Shown here in pieces: positions 26,194 to 34,970 of a stretch of DNA of 64,000 bases (positions are counted from its first letter, which is position 1; every line of letters starts with the position of its first letter). The notes beneath the pieces were generated by a model that saw only the letters and a list, made by a program, of their open reading frames with translations, made no database searches and was not told the origin of the DNA. The position numbers were made by a program, and so were the translations under genes. Source of the DNA: Hirschia sp964351655. GTDB taxonomy: Bacteria; Pseudomonadota; Alphaproteobacteria; Caulobacterales; Hyphomonadaceae. The DNA lies in contig CAYGPD010000011.1 in assembly GCA_964351655.1 (NCBI GenBank), positions 10,149-74,148 of the forward strand. Direction: 5' to 3'.

Positions 26194-27198
26194 TTAGATA
26201 TCTACGCGGGATACGTCATCTTTTGTCGCTATGTGGAATTGACCGTATTCACGGTAACGCCACACATAAGTTGGAACGATCACTTCGATAGTTTCTAGGT
26301 TGGATACGCCTAGGTCGCTTATCGTGCCGTAATTTTTGTCTGCTTCGAGACCAGCAATGTTGTCTGTTTTGAGCAAACGCACTTGATCGCCAGTAAGTGG
26401 TGGTGCGTGGAAAGGCCAAAACTTGAACATAAGGTCAAATGCCATGCCTTTAAGTTCTGCTAAGAAGAAGGGCACTGGAATAAGTATTTTCGGACGATCG
26501 ACCGCATTGGTGATGAATTCTAGCAATTGCTTGAATGTGTATGTGCTTGGTCCGCCCAATTCGTATGTGCGGCCTTGAGATGTTTCTGTCTCAAGCGCGT
26601 TGACGATTGCTTGTGCAAGGTCACCTACGAAAAGAGGTTGGAATTTTGTTTTGCCGCCGCCAATGAGGGGGAGGAAAGGCAAGATGCGAGAAAAGCCAGC
26701 AAACTTGTTGAAAAAGTCATCTTCAGGCCCAAACAATACAGACGGACGAAGGATAGTAGCTGTTGGTATTTTTGCTTTTACAGCTTCTTCCGCTTCAGCT
26801 TTTGTACGCGCATAATTTGCTTTTGAATTGAGGTCAGCGCCGATTGCGGACATTTGCACAAATTGAGTGATACCAGCTTGGGCCGCATATTCAGCGATGT
26901 TTTGAGCGCCGAGTGCTTGAGTACCTTCAAATGTTTGACGGCCTTTTTCAGAGAGAAGGCCTACAAGGTTTAGAACGGCGTCTGCACCATCAAGGGCACG
27001 TACAATAGAGGGACGGTTGCGAACATTGGCTTGAATAATTTGCACTTGGCCTACTTCACCGGACAAACGCATGTCACCAGCGTTCATTGGGTTACGCACT
27101 GCAACGCGAACGCGCCAACCTGCTTTGCAGAGGGCCCGCACTGCATAACGACCTACAAAGCCTGATCCGCCGAATACTGTAATGAGTTTGCCTGACAT
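26194..27198 (-). CDS. NDUFA9-like NAD(P)-binding protein
   Basis: 334 residues from the ATG at 27198, preceded by AGGA; the frame runs 243 bp further upstream but that part has no family character. Atypical short-chain dehydrogenase of the NDUFA9 (39-kDa complex I accessory subunit) group: LITVFGGSGFVGRYAVRAL binds NAD(P), followed by NVRNRPSIVRALDGADAVLNL in two parts, QMSAIGAD and YARTKAEAEEAV. In alphaproteobacteria this protein may assist complex I or quinone chemistry, but its bacterial function is unproven. Convergent with uppP. Confidence 0.88.
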   Translation of the reverse strand: MSGKLITVFGGSGFVGRYAVRALCKAGWRVRVAVRNPMNAGDMRLSGEVGQVQIIQANVRNRPSIVRALDGADAVLNLVGLLSEKGRQTFEGTQALGAQNIAEYAAQAGITQFVQMSAIGADLNSKANYARTKAEAEEAVKAKIPTATILRPSVLFGPEDDFFNKFAGFSRILPFLPLIGGGKTKFQPLFVGDLAQAIVNALETETSQGRTYELGGPSTYTFKQLLEFITNAVDRPKILIPVPFFLAELKGMAFDLMFKFWPFHAPPLTGDQVRLLKTDNIAGLEADKNYGTISDLGVSNLETIEVIVPTYVWRYREYGQFHIATKDDVSRVDI

Positions 27199-27634
27199 GA
27201 CACGTGTCCTGTGTTTCATTCGCCTGCTGAGTATAGACGAGTGTGTGCTTAATCTAAATTGGCCGCTCATGTCCATGCGTGAAGGCATGAAAGAGTGTCG
27301 CGTTATGATGATTGATGCAATTATATCTCTGGTTAGTCTCAAAATTCTGTTTACGGCAAGCGCAAATAACGAATCACTAGCGACTAAAGTGAGAGATACA
27401 GTGCATTGGACGCTGGTTTGGCGAGTGCTTGCGTTAAACATTTGTACGTAAAATATTTAGAATTATTAACGCGAAACGGCAAAAAGGGCAGTTTCTTAAC
27501 GCAAATGCCTGTGAATATTAATTGTATATTAACTAGAATTTATAGATAGTAAAAATATGGACGCAAATTGAAGTTGTTTTCTAACCAATTTGAAACGAAT
27601 GCGTTGAGAGTTGGCGCAATTGGGGAGACTCATC
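27199..27634. other. Intergenic region upstream of the NDUFA9-like and receiver genes
   Basis: 436 bp between divergent starts. It is AT-rich toward the right and holds one CtrA-type box at 27518-27532. Open frames on either strand here have no codon character or recognisable family, so I call no gene. Confidence 0.5.
27518..27532. promoter_or_regulatory. CtrA-type box upstream of the receiver gene
   Basis: TTAA-TTGTATA-TTAA followed by C, in an AT-rich stretch 102 bp upstream of the receiver-domain gene. The spacing matches TTAA-N7-TTAA exactly. Confidence 0.5.
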
Positions 27635-28111
27635 ATGGCTATAAGTCTACAAAGTATTGATTATGATTCTGTGTTTGCAGAAGAACCTAATGTTACGCCC
27701 GTTGCCCGAACTGTGCGGACTGTTGCAATTGTAGATGACTGCCAAACAGATTACCGTCTGTTGAAGCTTCAGCTTGAAAATGCAGAAGATAATCTACAAA
27801 TCGATTACTACGCGACGCTTGCAGAGTTTTTAGATGAGGCGACTGCTTCTCCAGACGCGGTTATTCTTGACCGTCACCTGCCGGAATCGGGTTTGAGTGA
27901 AGGGCGTATTCGAGAAATTCGCGCACGCCATAAAAATTGCGGAGTGATCATCCATACGGGCGTTATGACGCCATCTCTACGGTCTACAGCAAGTCATGAG
28001 GGTGCGATTGCTGTGATTGAAAAGGGAACGTTGGATGCCGCTGCGATCCAGCTCTTAATTGAAACTGCCGCTGTTTTAGGGCCGCAAATTCACCTTCCAG
28101 GTGAGCGTTAA
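27635..28111 (+). CDS. Single-domain receiver protein
   Basis: 158 residues from the ATG at 27635, which has GGGGAG upstream; a TTG 24 nt earlier is less likely. After an N-terminal tail of about 35 residues comes a response-regulator receiver: the acidic pair in AIVDDCQTD, the phospho-acceptor Asp in VILDRHLPESG, Thr in IIHTGV and the conserved Lys in VIEKGTL. There is no output domain, so it may work as a phosphate shuttle or allosteric partner, in the manner of DivK or CpdR. It is convergent with the EAL gene, the two sharing four bases at their stops. Confidence 0.8.
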   Translation: MAISLQSIDYDSVFAEEPNVTPVARTVRTVAIVDDCQTDYRLLKLQLENAEDNLQIDYYATLAEFLDEATASPDAVILDRHLPESGLSEGRIREIRARHKNCGVIIHTGVMTPSLRSTASHEGAIAVIEKGTLDAAAIQLLIETAAVLGPQIHLPGER

Positions 28112-29328
28112 GCTACCGCGACTGGGCGGATTGTCTTTTGGCGTTGTTCGACTTTGCTCATCCATGCGTGGAAGTAGGTCGCGTTCATTGGGCGTGCGAT
28201 AAGATAGCCTTGGACTTCATCGGCACCAAGTTTACGGATGTAGTGAAGGCACTCTTTGGTTTCAACGCCTTCAGCAACAACTCGTAAATCAAGTTGTTTT
28301 GCCATTTTGAGCGCGGACTCAACAGCAATTTTGCTAAAATTATTGGTTACAACGTCTTTTACGAATGATTGGTCTATCTTCAATTCATTGAAGGGATAGA
28401 GACGCAATTGCTCGATGGAGGCGGCACCTGTTCCAAAATCATCAAGTGACAAGCGAAATCCTTTGAGACGGAAACGGGAGAGTACGTCCAATAGTTCTGC
28501 GCCATATGACATGAGTTTGTTTTCAGTCACTTCTAAAGTGATGAGCCGTCGGTCTATCGCGTGGTTCTTGAAAATGCGTTCTAAACGATCGGGAAACTGA
28601 ATGTCAGCTAAGCTTGCTGGGCTTAAATTAATAGACGCTTTAAGGTGGCGGCCTTCTTTTTGCCAATTATGAAGATCTTGAGCAACTTGTTCTGCAAGAT
28701 CTTCGGTAGCGCGTGTAATGCCGCCAAAGGTTTCTGCTGCATCAAGAAAAGCCATCGGAGATTGGTGTTCACCTGCATCATTGAGAACACGTGCGAGGAC
28801 TTCCACGCTCTCTATCGATTTAGAGATGAGGCTAAGTTTTGGCTGATAGAATGGGTTGAAGCGTCGCTCTTCTACATATTGGCTAACGCGTTTTCCCGAC
28901 CATCTTTCTTCGGTTGGAACTCCAAGACTTTGTTTGACATCCACCTCTTTGGCTGAGGCGAGAATTGTATTGAGAGTTTTAGCTGAGATAGGTTTTTTGA
29001 TTGTGCCTAACACATTGATTTTTTGTATTTTTGCGAGACGTGTCACTGTGTCTAGAATGTCGAGGTCTTCGCTAGAGACAATGACGAGTGCGCCGTGGTA
29101 ATTGAGCTTTCCTAGCTCACGGATAAGCGTGATGCCGTCCATATTCGGCATGTTCAAATCACAGAATATAATATCCGTTTTGTGGATTGAGCGCGCCAGT
29201 ATTTCGAGTGCATGGAATCCGTCATGCGCCGTATCAATGCTTTCAATGCCGGCTGCACGCACAAGATCTTGTACCACAATTTGGAATACAGGATCATCGT
29301 CTACAATTAAGGCATGCAAAAAGTTCAT
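28108..29328 (-). CDS. Receiver-EAL cyclic-di-GMP phosphodiesterase
   Basis: 406 residues from the ATG at 29328, preceded by GTGAG. N-terminal receiver with DDD near residue 11, phospho-acceptor Asp near residue 57 (IIFCDLNMPNMDG) and Lys in TIKKPIS. The C-terminal EAL domain runs from about residue 150 to 395: the signature is EVL (SVEVLARV) with the metal-binding Glu kept, then INLSPASL, LEVTENKL, SLDDFGTGAAS, LKIDQSFV and RVVAEGVETKE. All catalytic positions I can check are intact, so c-di-GMP hydrolysis controlled by phosphorylation is likely. The pair with the facing receiver gene may be functional, but that is inference. Confidence 0.9.
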   Translation of the reverse strand: MNFLHALIVDDDPVFQIVVQDLVRAAGIESIDTAHDGFHALEILARSIHKTDIIFCDLNMPNMDGITLIRELGKLNYHGALVIVSSEDLDILDTVTRLAKIQKINVLGTIKKPISAKTLNTILASAKEVDVKQSLGVPTEERWSGKRVSQYVEERRFNPFYQPKLSLISKSIESVEVLARVLNDAGEHQSPMAFLDAAETFGGITRATEDLAEQVAQDLHNWQKEGRHLKASINLSPASLADIQFPDRLERIFKNHAIDRRLITLEVTENKLMSYGAELLDVLSRFRLKGFRLSLDDFGTGAASIEQLRLYPFNELKIDQSFVKDVVTNNFSKIAVESALKMAKQLDLRVVAEGVETKECLHYIRKLGADEVQGYLIARPMNATYFHAWMSKVEQRQKTIRPVAVA

Positions 29329-29405
29329 CAAAGTATCTCACCAGTTTATAAGGGCTAGAATACTTTAAAAGCCTCTCTCAATGACTAATTTTTATAAGAA
29401 AAATG

Positions 29406-30746
29406 TTATTGTTTAAGCCTGATATTGACAGTTTGAGGCCCAACGCCATCGGGAACGGGGACATCTGTTAGGTGATAATCTGTATGAATAACGAGGTTGG
29501 ACCCATTCATAAGTTGAAATGCGTTGGCAATGATAACGGTGTATTCAGACTCATCGGCAATAGGGGCATCGCCATCAATGATGAGATTGCTGTATGGCAT
29601 ATAGATGGTTCCCACCAAGACGCCTGCATGGTCGCTTGTAATGCGGTGCGTTTTGCCAAGAACTGTTCCCACGGTCTTGTTTTGAACGTCACTTAGAAGT
29701 GATCCAAGTTTGCCAAGCCCAACGCTCTCGTCGAGTCCATCCGTTAAGCCACCAATTCCACCATCATAAAAGAGTATACCCGCCATCGGACCATCACGTG
29801 GGGCGCGCAATGAAATTTGTGACTGTTTCGAGAAGTTAATTGTTGAAAGAGCACCTGAAAGGTAAAATCCTACCCCATCTCCTTCGATACTTCCTGTGCT
29901 TTGTACAACAAGAGGCCCATTTAGAATGACATATTCACCGGGTTCAAATTCCACATTGGCACCGTTGATAATCAAGCCACCGCAATAAACGCCTGGTTTT
30001 AACGTGATATCTTTGCCGGGATTAACATTATAGCCTTTTGAAAGGCCCCCAACGCAATCGGCAATACCAAAAGGTGGTGGCGGACGGTCACGCAATGGAT
30101 CTGTGATGCGTGGACAGCTTGTGATGACATCGCCACCTAAAGTGAGCGGATCACCTTTGAGGCCGCCATTTATGCATACAAAGTCCATTTTGACTTGTGC
30201 ATAATCTTGCACAATCATTGAGTATTTATCGTCTGAATTTGAGTAGACTTGGCAGTTTGTTGCAGTAATTCTTGACCTGCCCATCAAATTGAGTGTGCCT
30301 TGGTCTTGGACAGACAGTCCAATCAGGCACACGTTTCCGCCGCCGGAGACTTCTGCAACGGCTATGGCAGAGATGCTTGTATCTTTAGACTCACGTTTTA
30401 GAATAGTGGCACTTGAAGATTGGGCAGAGACATTGACCGTGATGGTGCTTTCTTTGAGGTCCAAGATAGCGTGCGTCGTGGCGGTGGAGCCTTTCCAATT
30501 TGCATCTACATAGCTGGATGCAACAGATTGTACGCGCACCTGATCAGCGGCTGATACGGCCATCTCGCGTGCGGCAGCAAGAGCGGCGGCATCTGCGACA
30601 GCTTGCAGCTCTCTGTGGTTGGATGTTTTTCCGGAGATATCAATTGTTGTGGCAACTAAAGCTATTAATGCACCAAATATGATTGCTGAGGTGACAGCCA
30701 TATTTCCATCGCGTGCTTTGCCAAAGGCTGAACAAGCAGATTTCAT
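29406..30746 (-). CDS. TadG-like pilus-assembly protein with beta-rich domain
   Basis: 446 residues from the ATG at 30746; an in-frame TTG 30 nt earlier is possible. The N-terminus has the TadE/TadG pattern: a short basic part, DGNMAVTSAIIFGALIALVA as the membrane segment, then the conserved ADAAALAAAREMA stretch. The remainder is secreted, rich in Gly/Val/Ile and resembles a beta-helix (GRSRITATNCQVYSNS, LKPGVYCGGLIINGA, INGANVEFEPGEYVILNG). A Pro-rich DRPPPPFG linker lies in the middle. No von Willebrand domain, unlike the two TadG-like genes near 62 kb. No tad machinery genes adjoin it. Confidence 0.72.
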   Translation of the reverse strand: MKSACSAFGKARDGNMAVTSAIIFGALIALVATTIDISGKTSNHRELQAVADAAALAAAREMAVSAADQVRVQSVASSYVDANWKGSTATTHAILDLKESTITVNVSAQSSSATILKRESKDTSISAIAVAEVSGGGNVCLIGLSVQDQGTLNLMGRSRITATNCQVYSNSDDKYSMIVQDYAQVKMDFVCINGGLKGDPLTLGGDVITSCPRITDPLRDRPPPPFGIADCVGGLSKGYNVNPGKDITLKPGVYCGGLIINGANVEFEPGEYVILNGPLVVQSTGSIEGDGVGFYLSGALSTINFSKQSQISLRAPRDGPMAGILFYDGGIGGLTDGLDESVGLGKLGSLLSDVQNKTVGTVLGKTHRITSDHAGVLVGTIYMPYSNLIIDGDAPIADESEYTVIIANAFQLMNGSNLVIHTDYHLTDVPVPDGVGPQTVNIRLKQ

Positions 30747-30932
30747 ATTTCTGATTGAGTTGAGTAAGCAAGTCAATTTGGATTCGTAACGCCTCTAACG
30801 TATTAACATGACTGGAAATTAACATATGAGCTTGAATATTTAACAAACTCGCTCGTGGAGTTTCACGTTTAAACCTTTATGAATTGGAAACCATAAAGCG
30901 GCATTAATATGAGGTATCTGTGGAGCCTCGAA

Positions 30933-33770
30933 ATGCAACCTAAAAAGTCACTTAACTATTTCAAAACGATACGGTTTCGTTTGTCGTTACTTATCGGGAC
31001 GATTATATTTGTGAGTGTGCTATGTGTTTCCGGATTCTCAAGTTGGCGTGAGTTTCATCGTCAGATTGTTGCAAAGCGAGTATATGTTGAAGGATCTGCA
31101 CAAGGGTTTGCTGCAGCGATTGTAGAACCGCTTATGCGAGAGGACCGTGCAGGCGTAATGCATGCTCTGCGAGGTATCCGAAACCTACCAGGCATTGAGT
31201 TTGCGGATGTAAAAAACGCAGATGGTCGTTCTTTTGTATCGATAGGTGCAGGGGCAAGCCTATTGGGGCGCGACGGTGATCCCAACTCGATGACGACAAT
31301 GGAATTGTTAAAAGCAGATTATTTGCGCGTGAAGGCACCACTTGTTCAATCCGGCAAAGAGGTTGGGTCCGTCCACCTGCTGACGGATATTACCGAGTTT
31401 CGCAAGAATTTGATCTCAGACTTAGTATTCATCGTGCAGGTGATGTTCTCAATTATGATCATCAGCATTTTGGTTTCGCAAATCGCGATTGGACGGTTGG
31501 TTTCACCGATCGCAAAACTTGCCAAACTCATGAAGGACATAGGCGAGACGAGTGAGTTTGATACTAAAGAGAGCGAGACCCAACCGCTTGTGAAACGGCA
31601 GGATGAGACGGGACTATTAGCGCTCGCCTTCACGGATATGATGGGGAAGATTAAGGATCGCGATACGAAACTTGCTGATCACCGTGCTTCACTAGAACGG
31701 ACAGTGGAAGAGCGCACGCATGATTTTCGCGTTGCAAAGGAAGATGCTGAGGCAGCGAATGCCGCTAAGTCTGACTTTTTGGCGACGATGAGCCATGAGA
31801 TACGCACGCCGATGAATGGTTTGCTTGTGATGGCGGAGATGTTATCTGCAGCTAATCTTTCTATGCGCCATAGACGTTATGCTGAAATTATTTCGCGGTC
31901 AGGTAAAAGCCTGCTGACCATCATCAATGATATTTTGGACCTGTCTAAGATTGAAAGCGGAAAGCTTGATCTGGAGACGGCACCTTTCGAGCCAGACGCG
32001 ATGGTGGAGGATATTTCCACGCTTTTCTGGGAAAAAGCGCGCTCTAAGAATGTAGAGATTACTACTTACGTATCGCCTAATACGCCTATGCGCATTTTAG
32101 GGGATGTCACACGATTGAATCAGGTGATCACAAACCTTGTAAACAATGCATTGAAGTTTACCGAAACGGGCGGTGTGGAAATTCGTGTCGATGCCAAGTT
32201 GAGCAAGGATAGCAAAGTGGCGCGATTACGTATTGATGTGACGGACACAGGAATTGGTATCCCAGCAGATCGCCTGGATCAGATATTTGAAGCTTTCTCT
32301 CAAGCCGATCAGAGTACGACACGTAAATTTGGTGGAACAGGGCTTGGTCTTGCTGTGTGTAAACGCCTAATGCACGCGATGGGCGGAGACGTGAAAGTTG
32401 CATCTGTTGAGGGGAAGGGAAGCTGCTTTACTGCAATGGCTGATTTCCCTGTTGAAGCACCTTATTCATGCGCAAGAATTGATGATCCATCAGCTCTGAC
32501 GGCCATGATATTGATGGAAGAGAATAAAAAGGGTGAACTAGTTTCGCGGCTTGCATCACGGGCATTGGCTAAAAGTTTTCAAGACTATGGTGTGGTGTCT
32601 AAAGTTTTGCCAGCCTCCCAGTTGGATGTCAGTAATGTGGCAAAGCAAACCTTGCTGATTGCAGCATCATCTTCCATTAAAACACTAGCTCAGTCGCGTA
32701 AGAACGCGTCTTTACCATCGGACTTAAACTGGGTGTGTTTATCTGATGTGGGTGACATGCAGGCTGACACTTTGGTGAAAGAAGGCGTTGTTGTCGATAT
32801 TCTGCCCCAGCCTACTGGCCGCCGGATGATTGGTGAACTGGTACAGCGCGCATTGGCGGGTAGGTTCCGTGGACTTGAAGCATTGAATGCAAATAATGCA
32901 GCGCAGGCACATGTTCAGTTTGAAGGTGTTCATGTGTTGGCGGCAGATGATAATGCAGTCAACCGCGAAGTGTTGCGTGAAGCGCTTTCCACATTGGGCG
33001 TTACTGTGGATTTTGCAGAAGATGGGCAAGAAGCATTGGAGATGGTGCAGGGAGATGTACAAACACAGCGCTACGACCTTGTATTTATGGATGGTTCCAT
33101 GCCTGTCATGGATGGATTTGAAGCGACAAGACGTATTCGTGCTGGTGAAGAGGCAGGTGGGCGGCGGTTGCCAGTGGTGGGGCTAACAGCGCAAGTTCAG
33201 GGGCTTGGTGCGGATCATTGGAAAGAGGTGGGCATGGATGAATGCTTGCATAAACCTTTCACGATTGAGCGCTTGGTGTCGACATTATCTAACTTTGTGA
33301 AACCGCCAACGAGTGCAACGCAAGAGGTTGTATCTAATGTTTCAGAGGCAAGTGAAGAGCTTGACGTTGCATTGATTGCGGGAGGCGAACTGTTCGACGC
33401 ATCAACCCTTGATATGTTTGCAAAACTATCAGCTTCCTCGGGAAGTAATCTGCAAGATAAAGTCTGGCGGATGTTTATCTCAACAGCGCCGACATCGCTG
33501 GAGATGGTACAAGCTTTAGCTTCAGATGATGCGCTTGATTACAATGAAATTGCCAGTGCTGCACATGCATTTAAGTCTATGTGTTTAAGTGCTGGTGCGA
33601 AGCGTGCAGCGGATTATTTGTTGGTGTTGGAAAAAACGGCAAAAGCTGGCAACGTTCCCAACCTATTGGAACTTATGGATAATATCACAGATACAACAAC
33701 TCTTACCATTGCTGAAATGCAAGCGGGCTTGAGCGTGCAGGATAGTTCTGATCAAATTTCTGCAGTGTAA
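30933..33770 (+). CDS. BarA-like hybrid histidine kinase with receiver and HPt domains
   Basis: 945 residues from the ATG at 30933 (GGAG 7 nt upstream; another ATG 24 nt earlier is less well placed). Order: membrane segment near residue 20, periplasmic region of about 130 residues, second membrane segment near 175, HAMP, coiled coil, HisKA with His288 (TMSHEIRTPMNG), ATPase (NLVNNALKFTE, DTGIGIP, GTGLGLAV), a degenerate receiver-like stretch (about 510-640), a true receiver with Asp720 (VFMDGSMPVMDG) and a C-terminal HPt domain with His878 (AAHAFKSMCLSAGA). This is a complete phosphorelay in one chain. No cognate response regulator is adjacent. Confidence 0.92.
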   Translation: MQPKKSLNYFKTIRFRLSLLIGTIIFVSVLCVSGFSSWREFHRQIVAKRVYVEGSAQGFAAAIVEPLMREDRAGVMHALRGIRNLPGIEFADVKNADGRSFVSIGAGASLLGRDGDPNSMTTMELLKADYLRVKAPLVQSGKEVGSVHLLTDITEFRKNLISDLVFIVQVMFSIMIISILVSQIAIGRLVSPIAKLAKLMKDIGETSEFDTKESETQPLVKRQDETGLLALAFTDMMGKIKDRDTKLADHRASLERTVEERTHDFRVAKEDAEAANAAKSDFLATMSHEIRTPMNGLLVMAEMLSAANLSMRHRRYAEIISRSGKSLLTIINDILDLSKIESGKLDLETAPFEPDAMVEDISTLFWEKARSKNVEITTYVSPNTPMRILGDVTRLNQVITNLVNNALKFTETGGVEIRVDAKLSKDSKVARLRIDVTDTGIGIPADRLDQIFEAFSQADQSTTRKFGGTGLGLAVCKRLMHAMGGDVKVASVEGKGSCFTAMADFPVEAPYSCARIDDPSALTAMILMEENKKGELVSRLASRALAKSFQDYGVVSKVLPASQLDVSNVAKQTLLIAASSSIKTLAQSRKNASLPSDLNWVCLSDVGDMQADTLVKEGVVVDILPQPTGRRMIGELVQRALAGRFRGLEALNANNAAQAHVQFEGVHVLAADDNAVNREVLREALSTLGVTVDFAEDGQEALEMVQGDVQTQRYDLVFMDGSMPVMDGFEATRRIRAGEEAGGRRLPVVGLTAQVQGLGADHWKEVGMDECLHKPFTIERLVSTLSNFVKPPTSATQEVVSNVSEASEELDVALIAGGELFDASTLDMFAKLSASSGSNLQDKVWRMFISTAPTSLEMVQALASDDALDYNEIASAAHAFKSMCLSAGAKRAADYLLVLEKTAKAGNVPNLLELMDNITDTTTLTIAEMQAGLSVQDSSDQISAV

Positions 33771-33773
33771 TAA

Positions 33774-34970
33774 CTAACGTATCAACCCGTCGTGAAGGGG
33801 AGGTGCTGTCTTGTTTTTAGCTGCTTTTGCTGCGTCCTTTTTGCGGTTTCCGCTGGCATAGAGTGCAACACCATATTGAATAGCAATCCCAAAGCTAAAC
33901 AGGACCACATCAAGTAAGAATGTGGGGGGGATGATTTGGCGGAAACACTGCAAAAATATCGATAAGACGGTACCAACGGCAAACACAGGTAATCCGTGTT
34001 TGCCCATAAGCTCTAATCCATTCCATAGGCGCGATGTCGCTATCCAGCTAGGCCATTTGGTGTTGATGATCAAATACGCCATTGAGAGCACGTGCAAGAG
34101 GCGCGGCAGGGATAGGTAAGATTTATTGAAGTCTTTGAAAATACGCGGTAATTCGTCATTAAATGGCAGTGCGCCCATGCGCATTTGTATCCAGTAAAAA
34201 GAGAATAACGTGTAGGCTAGTGCAAGGATGTAGAGCACAGGATGGAAGGGAGCGATCTGCTTTCCTGTACGTGTGCTCATGCCGCCGACGATACCGATCA
34301 CAAAGATGAATTGCCACGCAAACGGATTTAGAAACCAGCGTCCACTATGAGGCCAGTTAGGCATGTTTATGTAGATGCCACTGTAGAATAGCATGTGTAG
34401 AGCAAACCAAACAAAAGCTGATAAGCCTATGAGAAGCCAGTGGTTTTTTACACCTAGCCACAAAAACGCCGGAGCCATCATGATGAGCAGCATATAGAGT
34501 GGAAGAATGTTCACATACCCGATTTGATAGGTGAGGAGAGGCACACCAATAGAAGCTAGAATGGGGTGTTCTATAAGTGGCTGAAGCGATACCGCACGGA
34601 TCATTTTGTCTGTGCCAAATACGCCGATAGAGACGGCCATAATCGCAAAACATGCAGCAATAACAAGTAAATGTGCCCAGTATAACTTAAAGGCGCGCGC
34701 CCACATTTTCTTTGCGCCATTCATAAACTCACCGCGCTGGAAAGTGCCTGTATAGGCTAGACCAACTGCAATACCGGACATGAGCACAAATGCTTCTGCG
34801 GCATCAGAGAAACCCCAGTTTCGGGATGTGTATTTTTCGAAAGCATTTCCCGGCACGTGGTTGATAAAAATGGTAAGAATAGCAAAGCCACGAAAGACAT
34901 CGAGCCGGCGATCGCGAGATGCTTTTGAAGTGTGTTTTGAAATGTGTGCAGCCCCCGAGGTATTAGGCAT
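33774..34970 (-). CDS. opgC: OpgC, membrane protein for glucan modification
   Basis: 398-residue polytopic inner-membrane protein of the OpgC family, which in Rhodobacter and E. coli (MdoC) adds succinyl groups to osmoregulated periplasmic glucans. Signature DRRLDVFRGFAILTIFINHV then AEAFVLMSGIAVGLAY, followed by about nine further hydrophobic segments and a basic C-terminus (KKDAAKAAKNK). It overlaps the end of opgH by 8 bp, so it is the last gene of the opgG-opgH-opgC operon. Convergent to the hybrid kinase with 3 bp between the stops. Confidence 0.92.
   Translation of the reverse strand: MPNTSGAAHISKHTSKASRDRRLDVFRGFAILTIFINHVPGNAFEKYTSRNWGFSDAAEAFVLMSGIAVGLAYTGTFQRGEFMNGAKKMWARAFKLYWAHLLVIAACFAIMAVSIGVFGTDKMIRAVSLQPLIEHPILASIGVPLLTYQIGYVNILPLYMLLIMMAPAFLWLGVKNHWLLIGLSAFVWFALHMLFYSGIYINMPNWPHSGRWFLNPFAWQFIFVIGIVGGMSTRTGKQIAPFHPVLYILALAYTLFSFYWIQMRMGALPFNDELPRIFKDFNKSYLSLPRLLHVLSMAYLIINTKWPSWIATSRLWNGLELMGKHGLPVFAVGTVLSIFLQCFRQIIPPTFLLDVVLFSFGIAIQYGVALYASGNRKKDAAKAAKNKTAPPLHDGLIR

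Noticed and set aside
27182..27451. A plus-strand open frame upstream of the NDUFA9-like gene
   Set aside because: It overlaps the start of that gene on the other strand, has no SD and looks random.
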